Positions 1 through 8,306 of a DNA stretch of 64,000 nucleotides are shown here, in pieces; position 1 is the stretch's first letter, and the number at the start of each line of letters is the position of its first letter. Source of the stretch: Burkholderiales bacterium 67-32 (GTDB taxonomy: Bacteria > Pseudomonadota > Gammaproteobacteria > Burkholderiales > Burkholderiaceae_B); the NCBI GenBank assembly GCA_001898625.1, contig MKUP01000014.1:1-64000 (forward strand), written 5' to 3'. The position numbers and the translations under genes were made by a program. The notes under the pieces are model-generated. The model saw nothing but the letters and a program-made list of their open reading frames with translations. It searched no databases and was not told the origin of the DNA.

Positions 1-804
1 CCCCTCGCTGTACAGCCCCTTCTTGAACTGGCTGTCGGTCATCCCCGCCGCGGCCGCCGCCAGGTTGCGCACGTTCACCTGGCTCGATCCGCTGAATACG
101 ATCCCGTTGCGGTTCACGATCATCACCGTCCCCGGCGCCTCGATCCGCCCCTGGATCTGGCTTGGACGCGCCTGTGGATCGTTCACCCGGTTCAGCACCG
201 ACCAGTTCGCCTGCTGGTCGAACGCCACCGTCGTGTTCCGCCCGACGTTGAACGTATCCCAGTTCAGGATCGCCTTGTCCGCCGTCTGTTCGATCGTCAC
301 CTTGGTCTGACCGCCCGACGCCGTCTGCACCGGGTTCTTGGCGTTGAGCCAGCCCGCCGTCAGGCTGTTGGCATCGACCTTCAGGCCACCCTCGCCCAGG
401 CCGTCCGGCACCGACGATCCGCCCGCCTGCGCCGCCTCCCGCGCCGCCTTCTGCAGGGCCTGCTGCGCCGCGATCGCCTGCGCCGCCAGGTTCAGGTTGT
501 TGATCGAGGTCTGCAACTTCTGCCGCGCCGCCGCCGATTGCTGCTCGGGCGCCGTCAGCGACGAGGCCGGCAAGCCATTGGGCAGCCGCCCCGTCGCCGT
601 CGCCGTGCCCTGCGCCGCTCCCTTGGCCGCGAACCAGGCCGGGCTGAAGGCATGCTGCGCATGCGCGGGGTGGGCGAACGCTCCGGTCAGTGCCAGCGCC
701 GCGATCGCCGCCGCCATCGGCGTACGCCGCCATGCGGTGTAGCGCGCGGATCGGATTGAGAACGTCACACGGGACGAAGCGACAGGCTGGACGGGCACGG
801 ACAT
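1..804 (-). CDS. Two-partner-secretion (FHA-like) exoprotein, N-terminal part
   Basis: Partial gene: the frame is open from the ATG at 804 to the left edge (268 codons). It encodes the start of a large secreted TpsA-type adhesin or exoprotein, exported by Sec and then through a TpsB outer-membrane pore. The N-terminus has a long basic n-region and a signal peptide ending near residue 50 (AHPAHAQ). An Ala/Gln-rich, probably coiled-coil stretch follows (NNLNLAAQAIAAQQALQKAA). The haemagglutination/TPS domain runs from about residue 140 to the edge, with motifs ILNWDTFNVG, IVNRNGIVFSG and NVRNLAAAAAGM; family members often read NPNGI at the second motif. There is no extended ESPR signal. It lies 122 bp after the FecR-like gene on the same strand, so the upstream ECF system probably controls it. 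The C-terminal repeats and any partner tpsB gene lie outside the window. Confidence 0.85.
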   Translation of the reverse strand, partial: MSVPVQPVASSRVTFSIRSARYTAWRRTPMAAAIAALALTGAFAHPAHAQHAFSPAWFAAKGAAQGTATATGRLPNGLPASSLTAPEQQSAAARQKLQTSINNLNLAAQAIAAQQALQKAAREAAQAGGSSVPDGLGEGGLKVDANSLTAGWLNAKNPVQTASGGQTKVTIEQTADKAILNWDTFNVGRNTTVAFDQQANWSVLNRVNDPQARPSQIQGRIEAPGTVMIVNRNGIVFSGSSQVNVRNLAAAAAGMTDSQFKKGLYSEG

Positions 805-926
805 ATCGGGTCGGATCCTAGACAGATGAATCAGCTCGGGCGCGCAAGCCGCGCACCCCTATGTCCGTATAGACGCCACCCGAAAAAAAGATGGAACAGA
901 AACCCGCATGAATTTTTAGTGACAGG
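805..926 (-). promoter_or_regulatory. fecR-like/exoprotein intergenic leader with inverted repeat
   Basis: A 122-bp gap between the fecR-like stop and the exoprotein start, the longest in the block. An 8-bp inverted repeat (CGGACATA 798-805, TATGTCCG 860-867) would place the exoprotein start codon in one arm of an RNA stem. Reading leftward, a run of seven T is followed by GGTGGCGTCTATA; a CGTC core is typical of ECF -10 elements. The promoter reading is weak and unverified. Confidence 0.3.
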
Positions 927-1922
927 TCACCCCAGCATCACCACATTCGCCACGCGGCGGACATGGGCGGCATAGAGTTGCTGGATGAGAGCGATGGCCT
1001 GGTCCGTGTCCTTGATGGTGAAGCGGCCGCTGATGCGTTGGCGGGCAAGTTCGTCGCTCATCAGGATCACGCGGCCACTGCGATAGCGGTTGATCTCGGC
1101 CACCGCATCGGTCAGCGGCGTATCGTGGAAGACGATGTATCCCTGGCGCCATCCCGACGGCGCGGCCGGCCCCTCGCCCATGGCCGCGAGCGTCCGGCCA
1201 GCGCCGTACGAAGCCGACTCGCGGGCGTTCAAGGTCAGGACACCGTGGGCATGGCGCACCTCGGCCCGGCCCTCGGTGCACAGCACCCGGGTTTCCTCGT
1301 TGGCCAGATGCCTGACCTCCACGCATCCCTCCGCGAGCTGGATACGGCCCGATCCGGCCTGGATTTCGAGCGGCGCCCGGCCATCGCTGCGGATCTCGGC
1401 CTCGCCGGCGATCAACTCGACCCGCAGGGGATCGGCCTGCCGCACCGTGATGCTGGTCTGGGTATTCAACAGCAGTTGGATGTGCGCGTTCAGGGCCACG
1501 CTGAGCTGTTCGCCCACGGCCGTGCGATAGTCCGCCCCCATCTCGGACCACGAAGGCCACAGCCCCAGGGGCGGATTCACCATGCCCACCACGCCCGCGG
1601 CCGTGGCGACCGCGGCGCCGACGAACCATCGGCGGCCCGGCGAGACCGGCCGCGCCATCCGCGCCGCCGGGATCCGGCGCCGAACCGTCTGCAGGACTTC
1701 GCCCATTTCGCGCCACTCCGCGCTCGCCCGCCGCCACATCTGCGCATGCATGGCGCTCTGCGCGCACCAGCGGCGCAGGGCCTCGGCATCGGCGGTGGTC
1801 GGACGGCCGACGGCCAACCGCCGCGCCCAGGCGCGCGCCTGCTGCAACACGACGTCGACACCGTCCGCGCCGGGATCGTTCATAGGGTCTCCTGCCGTCA
1901 TACCGTGGAACTTGGTGTCCAT
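927..1922 (-). CDS. FecR-like anti-sigma regulator
   Basis: Inner-membrane anti-sigma/sigma-regulator of the FecR family (331 aa). The cytoplasmic N-terminus is DUF4880-like (ARAWARRLAVG and RWCAQSAMHAQMWRRA, roughly residues 30-70). One membrane segment follows near residues 98-115 (RRWFVGAAVATAAGVVGMVN), then a periplasmic FecR domain and an STN-like end (ISGRFTIKDTDQAIALIQQL). Its expected role is to hold the adjacent ECF factor until a periplasmic signal arrives from the STN protein encoded upstream. The start is ambiguous. The ATG at 1922 has AAGGA nine bases upstream, while the ATG at 1883 (318 aa) has AGGAG at better spacing. It begins 18 bp after the sigma gene and is co-transcribed with it by position. 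Confidence 0.85.
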   Translation of the reverse strand: MDTKFHGMTAGDPMNDPGADGVDVVLQQARAWARRLAVGRPTTADAEALRRWCAQSAMHAQMWRRASAEWREMGEVLQTVRRRIPAARMARPVSPGRRWFVGAAVATAAGVVGMVNPPLGLWPSWSEMGADYRTAVGEQLSVALNAHIQLLLNTQTSITVRQADPLRVELIAGEAEIRSDGRAPLEIQAGSGRIQLAEGCVEVRHLANEETRVLCTEGRAEVRHAHGVLTLNARESASYGAGRTLAAMGEGPAAPSGWRQGYIVFHDTPLTDAVAEINRYRSGRVILMSDELARQRISGRFTIKDTDQAIALIQQLYAAHVRRVANVVMLG

Positions 1923-1940
1923 GTTTGTTTTTCCTTCTTC

Positions 1941-2549
1941 TTATAGACGTTTGGAGACACGGATATGCGCACGCTTTTCTGCGGGATCTGACAATTTGTT
2001 GCCATCTCCGCCGAAACGGCCCGAAGCGGCCCCCACCGTCTCCTCCGCCATTTCCATATGGCGCGCGCAGGATTCGTGCGCGGCCTGCAATTCCCGGCTG
2101 ATCAAGCGCGTGGATACGCCCCAGCGCTGGGCCAGTTCCTTCAGCGTCAGGCCATCGACCCGCGCGGCGTAGAGTATGTCGCGCTGCCTGGCCGGCAAGG
2201 CGGCCAGGGCATCGGCCGCACGCCCCAGATCGAAGCGGGCCTGCGCCACCTGCGAAGGACCGGGCGCGGGATCCGCCAGTTCGTACAGGTCGGCCACTTC
2301 GTCGGCGCTCAGGTAACGCTGGGTGCCGCGCAGCCTGTCGATCGCGGCATTGACGGCGGTATGCAGCAGGTAGGCCTGGGGATGCCTGACCTCGTTCAAG
2401 CCCTCGCGATCCGCCAATTGCACATAGGCATCGTGCAGCGCATCGCTGGCCAGTTCCACCGACCCCAGGCGCCTGGCCAACTGTGCCTTCAGCGTTTCGT
2501 AGCGCTCGGTAAACAGCCGCTTCAGTTCTACCAGGCCGCGCCCCGTCAT
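1941..2549 (-). CDS. ECF-family RNA polymerase sigma factor (FecI/VreI-like)
   Basis: Extracytoplasmic-function sigma factor of 202 aa. Region 2 is seen as RYETLKAQLARRLGSVELA with AYLLHTAVNAAIDRLR. Region 4 is a helix-turn-helix with LPARQRDILYAARVDGLTL and LAQRWGVSTRLISREL. The frame is open further upstream, but the ATG at 2549 overlaps the stop of the STN gene as ATGA, which fixes the start by translational coupling. It sits between an STN-domain protein and a FecR-like protein, the canonical order of a cell-surface signalling cassette. Targets probably include the exoprotein gene downstream. The last 30 residues are a low-complexity basic tail. No iron-uptake gene is adjacent, so siderophore control is not indicated. 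Confidence 0.88.
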   Translation of the reverse strand: MTGRGLVELKRLFTERYETLKAQLARRLGSVELASDALHDAYVQLADREGLNEVRHPQAYLLHTAVNAAIDRLRGTQRYLSADEVADLYELADPAPGPSQVAQARFDLGRAADALAALPARQRDILYAARVDGLTLKELAQRWGVSTRLISRELQAAHESCARHMEMAEETVGAASGRFGGDGNKLSDPAEKRAHIRVSKRL

Positions 2550-3319
2550 GACGCGCAAGCCTTCAGGCGGCCCGCCTGGTGCGTCACCAGCAGTACGATC
2601 GGCTGGGCCAGCGCCGGCGGCGGCTCGACTCCCAGTCGCACCCCTTCCAGGCTGGCCTCGATGCGGGGTTCGAGTTCGGCATGCCCCTGGGCCGCGGCCT
2701 TGACCCGCCGCAGTTCGCCGGAGCCGCTGACGTAGGCGCTGATGGCCAACCGGTACTGGCCGACCACCAAGCCGGCATCGGCGCAAAGAATGCTGGTGGC
2801 CACGCGCTGCACCCGGCCGTAGAAAGCGCCATGAAGCGCGCCCCCACCTTCGCCCGGCGTCGTGGGTGGCGCCGGCGGCTCGACGGGCACGATCACGAAC
2901 GCCCCGGTCGAGGCGAACCTGGCCTGCATCCCGGTTCCCTGCAACAGGGCGGCCAAGGCGGCGTCAGGATCCAGGCGTCCGTGGATGGCGGTCGATCGCA
3001 AGTGGGCCACCTGACCGGCGTCGTACAACACCGACCGCCCTGTCGCGCGGCTGTAAGCCTGCAACGCATCGTGCAGGGGCTGGCGGTCGATGGCGAACGC
3101 GGCAAGCTCGGTCCGGACAGCCGTGCCGGCCGCCTGCGCCGCGGCGGCGATAGGGGCGAAGCCGCAGCAGAACGGCCCCAGGATCCAGGCAAGCAACATC
3201 ATGCGCACACGGCGGGCGCGCGGACGACGGGCTGACAGGCGGGCAACGGCAGGCAGGACATTCCACCCCAAACGCGGCTGTTCTTCAGGGGCCGCACGGC
3301 TGGACCGGACATGCGGCAA
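2546..3319 (-). CDS. Barrel-less STN-domain signalling protein with TonB-C-like end
   Basis: 257-aa periplasmic protein if translated from the TTG at 3319, or 218 aa from the double ATG at 3202. Neither start has a good ribosome site, but a signal peptide (MMLLAWILGPFCCG) begins at the ATG. An STN domain follows: FAIDRQPLHDALQAYSRAT, then GRLDPDAALAALLQGTGMQ and FVIVP. In TonB receptors and secretins this domain contacts FecR-like partners. After a Pro-rich linker the last 85 residues (YGRVQRVATSILCA, ISAYVSGSGELRRV, LAQPIVLLVTHQAG) look like a TonB C-terminal fold rather than a receptor. No plug or beta-barrel is encoded. This matches VreA-type receptors in lacking the barrel. The TonB-like reading is by eye. 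Confidence 0.75.
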   Translation of the reverse strand: MPHVRSSRAAPEEQPRLGWNVLPAVARLSARRPRARRVRMMLLAWILGPFCCGFAPIAAAAQAAGTAVRTELAAFAIDRQPLHDALQAYSRATGRSVLYDAGQVAHLRSTAIHGRLDPDAALAALLQGTGMQARFASTGAFVIVPVEPPAPPTTPGEGGGALHGAFYGRVQRVATSILCADAGLVVGQYRLAISAYVSGSGELRRVKAAAQGHAELEPRIEASLEGVRLGVEPPPALAQPIVLLVTHQAGRLKACAS

Positions 3320-3356
3320 GGCCGCCGCATCGTAGCCGGCAAGCGTGACAGCGGGA

Positions 3357-4739
3357 TTACATCCGAGTTACCGCGCCGGGCAGCTCCAGCGCCACGAACA
3401 CCCTCGCCCCCCTTCGCTGCACCAGCAGCGCCGCCGACCCGTCCGCCTCCGCTACCGCCTCGGCCAGAGCCGCGAGCGTCCCCACCGGCTGTCCGTTGAC
3501 CGCCAGGATCACATCCCCCACCTCCATGCCCGCGCGCGACGCCACCGCGTTGACCCGCTGCACCAGCAGTCCCGCCTCGACGCGCAGGACCTGCAGCTCC
3601 TGCGGCAACAGGGACCGCACGACCATGCCCAGCGGCATCGCGAGATCCGGCGGCGCAGTAAGGGCCGGCTGGGAAGGCGTCTCGAAGCGGTCGATGGGCA
3701 CTTCCATCGTCACCCGCTGCCGGTCACGCCAGACCGCCATCGGCACGATCTCGCCGGGTCTCAGCTCCGCCACGAAGATCAGCGCGTCGGCCGACTGCCG
3801 GACCTCGCGCGTCCCTACCTCCAGGATCACGTCCCCGGGCCGCAATCCGGCCCGGTCCGCCGCGCCGCCCGACTCGACGTAGCTGATCAGGGCGCCGGCG
3901 GGCCGGTCCAGCCGGAAGGAATGCGCCAGCGCTTGGCTCACCTCCTGCACAGCGACGCCGATGCGGCCCCGGGTCACGCTGCTGCCCGCCTGCAACTGCT
4001 GCTTGATGCGCATCGCCACGTCTATCGGGATGGCGAAGGACAGCCCCTGGTAGCCGCCGCTGTTGCTGTAGATGCGCGAATTGATGCCGATGACCTGGCC
4101 CCGCAGGTTGAACAGGGGGCCGCCGGAATTGCCGGGGTTGATCGGCACGTCGGTCTGCAGGAACGGCATGTATTCGGCGCCGGGCAGGACCCGGCCCTGG
4201 GCGCTGATGATGCCCGCTGTCGCCGACTGGCTGAAGCCATAGGGCGCGCCGATGGCGACCACCCAGTCACCGACCTCCGATCGCTCCGGATCGCCGATCG
4301 CCACCACCGGCAGCCCCGTCGCCTCGATCTTGAGCAGCGCCACGTCGGCCACCGGATCGAGGCCGACCAGCCGCGCCTTGAACTCGCGCCGGTCCGCCAG
4401 GCGCACGTTGATGTCCCGGCCCTGCGCCACGACGTGGGCGTTGGTCAGGATGTAGCCGTCTGCGCTCACGATGAAGCCCGACCCCAGGCTCCGTTCGTCG
4501 ACCTGGTCCCGTCTCGGAATCCCTCGCCGGCCGTCGACCATGGCGGGCCGCGGCGCGAGACCGCGCACGACGCCTATGTTGACCACCGCCGGGCCATAGG
4601 TCTTGACCAGTGTCGAGAAATCGGCCGCCGGCAGCCAGGTCGCCGGCGGCATGCCGGCACACGCAGACAGCGTCAGGACGACGGCCAGCAGCGGCCCGGT
4701 AAGGCGAAGGCCGCCCGGCAGCCTAGCCCTTGGCCACAA
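3357..4739 (-). CDS. Do-like (HtrA/Deg) serine protease lipoprotein with two PDZ domains
   Basis: 460-aa envelope protease. The signal peptide ends in a lipobox, LSAC, with Cys27 as the lipidation site, so it is probably membrane-anchored, unlike soluble DegP. The trypsin-like domain carries the complete triad: His102 (TNAHVV), Asp132 (DVALLK) and Ser205 (NPGNSGGPLF). Two PDZ regions follow, at about residues 255-345 (GRIGVAVQEVS, AGLRPGDVILEVG) and 365-450 (AGMEVGDVILAVNGQPVG). The start overlaps the end of the TonB-C-like gene by 17 bp, and the STN gene begins 37 bp after its stop. Do proteases process or inactivate envelope proteins. In this context the substrate could be the STN/FecR signalling proteins or the exported exoprotein; that is inference. 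Confidence 0.88.
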   Translation of the reverse strand: MWPRARLPGGLRLTGPLLAVVLTLSACAGMPPATWLPAADFSTLVKTYGPAVVNIGVVRGLAPRPAMVDGRRGIPRRDQVDERSLGSGFIVSADGYILTNAHVVAQGRDINVRLADRREFKARLVGLDPVADVALLKIEATGLPVVAIGDPERSEVGDWVVAIGAPYGFSQSATAGIISAQGRVLPGAEYMPFLQTDVPINPGNSGGPLFNLRGQVIGINSRIYSNSGGYQGLSFAIPIDVAMRIKQQLQAGSSVTRGRIGVAVQEVSQALAHSFRLDRPAGALISYVESGGAADRAGLRPGDVILEVGTREVRQSADALIFVAELRPGEIVPMAVWRDRQRVTMEVPIDRFETPSQPALTAPPDLAMPLGMVVRSLLPQELQVLRVEAGLLVQRVNAVASRAGMEVGDVILAVNGQPVGTLAALAEAVAEADGSAALLVQRRGARVFVALELPGAVTRM

Positions 4740-5223
4740 AGCTGAGTTCCAGTTGTAGCACCATGGGCTGGCGCATATCCGGCGGAGGCGGCTCGGACAA
4801 AGGCTGAGCAGTCAGCAGCGCGCGCAGGTCCTCGTCCGCCTGGGGCTGTCCCAGCGACGCGAACTCCAGCCGTTCGACCTTGCCCGCCTGCCCCACCCAG
4901 ACGCGCACGATCAAGGGCGCCGGCGGCACGGCCGGCCCTTCCTGCAACATGCGCTCCTGCATCCAGGCATGCAGCCGCTGGACCGTCTCGCTGTCGGGGT
5001 CGCTCAGCCAGGCCTGGAACTGATTGCCGGTCATCTGCGCATAGCTGATCCAGTGCTGCGGTACGGGTTGCGCGGGCGCCTGCGCTGCGGCGGGACTGCC
5101 CGCCGCCGTGGTCAGCCCCAGTCCCAGAGCGCCGGCGAGGCGCAGGAGGCGCTCCCAGGCGCGGGCGAACGGGCCGCCGCGCCCGCGAGAGCTGGATCGA
5201 TTCGGAGAAGAAGTCTGTGCCAT
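4723..5223 (-). CDS. Exported TonB-C-like protein
   Basis: 166-aa exported protein from the ATG at 5223. A basic n-region and hydrophobic segment (LLRLAGALGLGLTTAAG) form a signal peptide or membrane anchor. The remainder has LIVRVWVGQAGKVERLEFAS and PMVLQLELSFVAKG, the beta-strand pattern of a TonB C-terminal domain, preceded by HAWMQERMLQ. No long Pro-Lys periplasm-spanning linker is present, so it is not a standard energy-coupling TonB. It shares this domain type with the end of the STN protein encoded two genes later, suggesting interacting or duplicated modules. It is flanked by the two serine protease genes, 32 bp after one and overlapping the other. Family assignment is tentative. Confidence 0.6.
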   Translation of the reverse strand: MAQTSSPNRSSSRGRGGPFARAWERLLRLAGALGLGLTTAAGSPAAAQAPAQPVPQHWISYAQMTGNQFQAWLSDPDSETVQRLHAWMQERMLQEGPAVPPAPLIVRVWVGQAGKVERLEFASLGQPQADEDLRALLTAQPLSEPPPPDMRQPMVLQLELSFVAKG

Positions 5224-5255
5224 GGTCGACAACGCGCAAGAGTGGGAAAACGGCG

Positions 5256-6032
5256 TCAGCCGCACAGGATGCCGACGGCCAGCGTGGCTGCACGGGCGGC
5301 GGGCGACTGGTTGGGGGCAAGCTGCGGAACGTCGCTCTGGGTGAAGGCAATGCCGTTGTCGCGCAGGAAGGCCTTGACCTGTTCGGCGGAAATCGCGCGC
5401 ACCTGCGAGGGCCCCTGCATCACGGCACCGCCGGATGCGCGGCTCAGCATGCCGGTGGCCGCGCCCGGCCCTCGCGCCACGCGCTCCACCACCACGCCGG
5501 CCACCAGTCCGTCGCCGCGCAGCACCGCGCTGCCGCTGGTGCCCGGCTTGACCCCCGATATCAGGTTCAGGTCCTCGCCGCCCGGCACGGTCAAGGCATT
5601 GCTCAGCACGCTGCCACGCTGCGGCATGCGCTGCAGCACGCTGTAGGCCTCGGCGAACACGCCCACGCTGCCCGCGGCCGCCTGGGCATGCTCGGGAAAA
5701 GTGGCGCTGAGGTAAGGCACCAGATCCGTACCCAGCACGGCCAGGTCGCGCTCGCTGCCAAGGGCGCGCACGCGGGCTTGCGCCACTCTGCCGTCCTTGA
5801 CGACCAGGATGTCCCGGCAGTGCTCGATGGCATGCCGGGCCGTCAGCACGTCGCCCTGCGGGTTCAGGAAGACGCCGGTGGCATGGGTTTCCATCGCGGT
5901 CGACAGCCGAGGGGAAACGGCGGCCTGCCCCCAGGCAAGCGGGGATACCAGCGCGGCGCATGCCGCCATGGATGCCGCGCGATGGCGAGCTGCCATGTCC
6001 ACGCGCCCTCGTCGTTGAAAAATCAGCCGCAC
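5256..6032 (-). CDS. Exported trypsin-like serine protease
   Basis: 258-aa protein with a chymotrypsin-fold protease domain and no PDZ. A signal peptide (MAACAALVSPLAWGQA) precedes the domain. The likely triad is His67 (LTARHAIEHC), Asp96 (ERDLAVLGTD) and Ser166 (VKPGTSGSAVL), all in conserved surroundings. The GTG at 6032 has AGAGG six bases upstream; an ATG at 5996 is an alternative with a shorter n-region. It is the first gene of the co-directional block ending in the exoprotein gene. Together with the lipoprotein protease it gives the locus two secreted serine proteases, which suggests regulated proteolysis as part of the system. The physiological substrate is unknown. Confidence 0.8.
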   Translation of the reverse strand: MRLIFQRRGRVDMAARHRAASMAACAALVSPLAWGQAAVSPRLSTAMETHATGVFLNPQGDVLTARHAIEHCRDILVVKDGRVAQARVRALGSERDLAVLGTDLVPYLSATFPEHAQAAAGSVGVFAEAYSVLQRMPQRGSVLSNALTVPGGEDLNLISGVKPGTSGSAVLRGDGLVAGVVVERVARGPGAATGMLSRASGGAVMQGPSQVRAISAEQVKAFLRDNGIAFTQSDVPQLAPNQSPAARAATLAVGILCG

Positions 6033-6156
6033 AAGGTGCCTCTGGGTGATTGCCGGAATATGTCGGTCGTTCCGTTCCTTCTATCCAGACGGAAATCGGC
6101 CGCCGAAACCACCGGTTGTCACAAAAATTTCACACGACGAAGAGGAAGGCGAGGCG

Positions 6157-6687
6157 TCAGCGGTCCGCGCTCAGCAGGCGGCGCATATAGCAGGCATCGG
6201 TGCCATAACCGTCGAGCTGGCCGGGATCCGTCGCCACGGGCTCGAAACCCAGCGCGGCCCAGTAGGGCCTGGCCGGCCCCAGCGATACCAGCGTCGCGCA
6301 GGCCAGGCCCGACGTACGCGCGTGGCACAGTCCGGCACTGACCAGGGCGCGGCCCACGCCTCGGCCGGCGGCGGCGGGCGCCACCGCGCAATCGTGCAGG
6401 AACCAGCTGTGCGCCCCGGCGGGCAGAGCCCGCAGCGGGACATTGAGCTGCGGCGGCTCGCCCAGCGTCCAGGGATAGGACACCAGGTAGCCCAGCAGCC
6501 CGCCGTCGCCGCGCGCGATCCAGCAGGTGCGCGGCGACAGGTCGATGCGGTTCAGGAAGAAGCCCGCATCCTCGAGCAGGTCGAAGCCGGCATAGGCCTG
6601 GGCCTGCACCACCAGCACGGCCTCGACGTCGGCCGGCTGCATCGCCTGGACGGCGAAGTCGGCCGGAAATCGGAGGGAGCCGGACAT
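6157..6687 (-). CDS. GNAT-family N-acetyltransferase
   Basis: 176-aa GCN5-related acetyltransferase. The acetyl-CoA loop is VAPAAAGRGVGRALV, preceded by WFLHDCAV and followed by CATLVSLGPARPYWAALGFE, the usual C-terminal strand-helix pattern. Its start overlaps the leuA stop (TGATG, one shared base), indicating translational coupling to leuA and co-expression with leucine synthesis or simple read-through. The substrate cannot be told from sequence; it could be a small amine, an amino acid or a protein N-terminus. Confidence 0.85.
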   Translation of the reverse strand: MSGSLRFPADFAVQAMQPADVEAVLVVQAQAYAGFDLLEDAGFFLNRIDLSPRTCWIARGDGGLLGYLVSYPWTLGEPPQLNVPLRALPAGAHSWFLHDCAVAPAAAGRGVGRALVSAGLCHARTSGLACATLVSLGPARPYWAALGFEPVATDPGQLDGYGTDACYMRRLLSADR

Positions 6688-8228
6688 CAGATCCCCTGCG
6701 CGTGCACCTTCTCCACCGGCGATTGCAGCTTGTTCAGCGCCGACAGATAGGCCTTGGCCGCCGCCACGACGATGTCGGGATCGGCGCCCACGCCATTGAC
6801 GATGCGGCCGGAGCGGGACAGCCGCATGGTGACCTCGCCCTGCGACTCGGTGCCGGTGGTAATGGCGTTGACCGAGAACAGCAGCAGTTCGGCGCCGCTG
6901 CGGGTATGGCTTTCGATGGCGTTCACCGTGGCATCGACGGGCCCGTTGCCCTGCGCCTCGGCCACCACCTCCTTGCCGTTCTCCGAGAACACCACGCGGG
7001 CGTGGGGCCGCTCGCCCGTCTCGGAGCGCTGTGCGAGCGCGACGAAGCGGTAGGCCCCCTCCCCGGCCTCGCCCTGCTCGCCCGATACCAGCGCGTGGAT
7101 GTCTTCGTCGAAGATCTCGGACTTGCGGTCCGCCAGGTCCTTGAAACGCGCGAAGGCCTCGTTCACCGCCTGCTCGGAATCGAGCTCGATGCCGAGTTCC
7201 TGCAAGCGCTGCTTGAACGCGTTGCGCCCGGACAGCTTGCCCAGCACGATCTTGTTGGCCGCCCAGCCGACGTCCTCGGCACGCATGATCTCGTAGGTCT
7301 GGCGGGCCTTGAGCACGCCGTCCTGGTGGATGCCCGAGGCATGCGCGAAGGCATTGGCGCCGACGATGGCCTTGTTCGGCTGCACGACGAAACCGGTGAT
7401 GCCCGACACCAGCCGCGAGGCCGGCATGATCTGCGTGGTGTCGATGCCCACGTCCAGGCCGAAGTAGTCCTTGCGGGTCTTCACCGCCATCACCACCTCT
7501 TCGAGCGAACAGTTGCCGGCGCGCTCGCCCAAGGCGTTGATGGTGCACTCCACCTGGCGGGCACCGCCTATCTTGATGCCGGCCAGCGAGTTGGCCACGG
7601 CCAGGCCCAGGTCGTCGTGGCAGTGGACCGACCAGACCGCCTTGTCGGAATTGGGAATGCGCTCGCGCAGCTTGCGGATGAACTCGCCGTATTGCTCGGG
7701 CACCGCGTAGCCGACCGTATCGGCGACGTTGATGGTGGTGGCGCCTTCGGCGATCACCGCTTCCAGCACCCGGCACAGGAAGTCCGGATCCGAGCGGCTG
7801 CCGTCCTCGGGCGAGAACTCGATGTTGTCCGTGTACTGGCGCGCGAAGCGCACCGCCAGCCGGGCCTGTTCGAAGACCTGGTCGGGCGTCATGCGCAGCT
7901 TCTTCTCCATGTGGAGCGCGCTGGTCGCGATGAAGGTGTGGATGCGCGCGCTGTTCGCGCCCCGCAGCGCCTCGCCCGCCCGCGCGATGTCACGGTCGTT
8001 GGCGCGCGCCAGCGAACAGACGGTGGAATCCTTGATGGCCAGCCCGATGGCCCGGACCGATTCGAAATCGCCATTGCTGGCCGCGGCGAATCCCGCCTCG
8101 ATGATGTCCACGCGCAACTTCTCGAGCTGCTTGGCGATGCGGACCTTCTCCTCGTGCGTCATCGACGCGCCGGGGCTCTGCTCGCCGTCGCGCAGCGTGG
8201 TATCAAAAACGATCAGTTTGTCGCTCAT
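6687..8228 (-). CDS. leuA: 2-isopropylmalate synthase
   Basis: Condenses acetyl-CoA with 2-ketoisovalerate, the committed step of leucine synthesis. The 513-aa protein is the usual size for the long bacterial form. The catalytic TIM barrel begins with [13 protein letters not shown], which carries the first metal ligand. [17 protein letters not shown] carries the metal-binding His pair, and the leucine-sensing regulatory domain is at the C-terminus (about residues 390-513, with [12 protein letters not shown]). The ATG at 8228 is chosen because AAGGAG lies eight bases upstream; an in-frame extension of six residues has no such site. It lies 92 bp after pssA. In related bacteria both genes follow ilvC, but here they are separated from ilvC by about 22 kb. 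Confidence 0.97.
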   Translation of the reverse strand: MSDKLIVFDTTLRDGEQSPGASMTHEEKVRIAKQLEKLRVDIIEAGFAAASNGDFESVRAIGLAIKDSTVCSLARANDRDIARAGEALRGANSARIHTFIATSALHMEKKLRMTPDQVFEQARLAVRFARQYTDNIEFSPEDGSRSDPDFLCRVLEAVIAEGATTINVADTVGYAVPEQYGEFIRKLRERIPNSDKAVWSVHCHDDLGLAVANSLAGIKIGGARQVECTINALGERAGNCSLEEVVMAVKTRKDYFGLDVGIDTTQIMPASRLVSGITGFVVQPNKAIVGANAFAHASGIHQDGVLKARQTYEIMRAEDVGWAANKIVLGKLSGRNAFKQRLQELGIELDSEQAVNEAFARFKDLADRKSEIFDEDIHALVSGEQGEAGEGAYRFVALAQRSETGERPHARVVFSENGKEVVAEAQGNGPVDATVNAIESHTRSGAELLLFSVNAITTGTESQGEVTMRLSRSGRIVNGVGADPDIVVAAAKAYLSALNKLQSPVEKVHAQGI

Positions 8229-8270
8229 GGCTATCTCTCCTTCCAAGAGGGGATTTTACCTCCCCACAAC

Positions 8271-8306
8271 AAAGCGGCCCGGCTTTTCAGGCCGGGCCGC
8301 TTTTTT
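8271..8306. terminator. Strong hairpin between pssA and leuA
   Basis: Perfect 10-bp stem GCGGCCCGGC (8274-8283) and GCCGGGCCGC (8291-8300) with a 7-nt loop. Six T follow on the plus strand. On the minus strand, in the direction of pssA transcription, the stem is followed by TTTGTTG, a weaker tract. It probably ends most pssA transcripts, leaving leuA to a promoter in the following 40 bp, or it acts as an attenuator. Confidence 0.6.

Noticed and set aside
1577..2172. Several overlapping frames on both strands across the fecR-like and sigma genes
   Set aside because: All are Arg/Ala/Pro-rich shadows; the recognised domains fix the coding frames.
8274..8306. Terminator for a plus-strand transcript, because the T-run is on the plus strand
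   Set aside because: No plus-strand gene lies upstream; the hairpin is better related to the minus-strand pssA and leuA genes.
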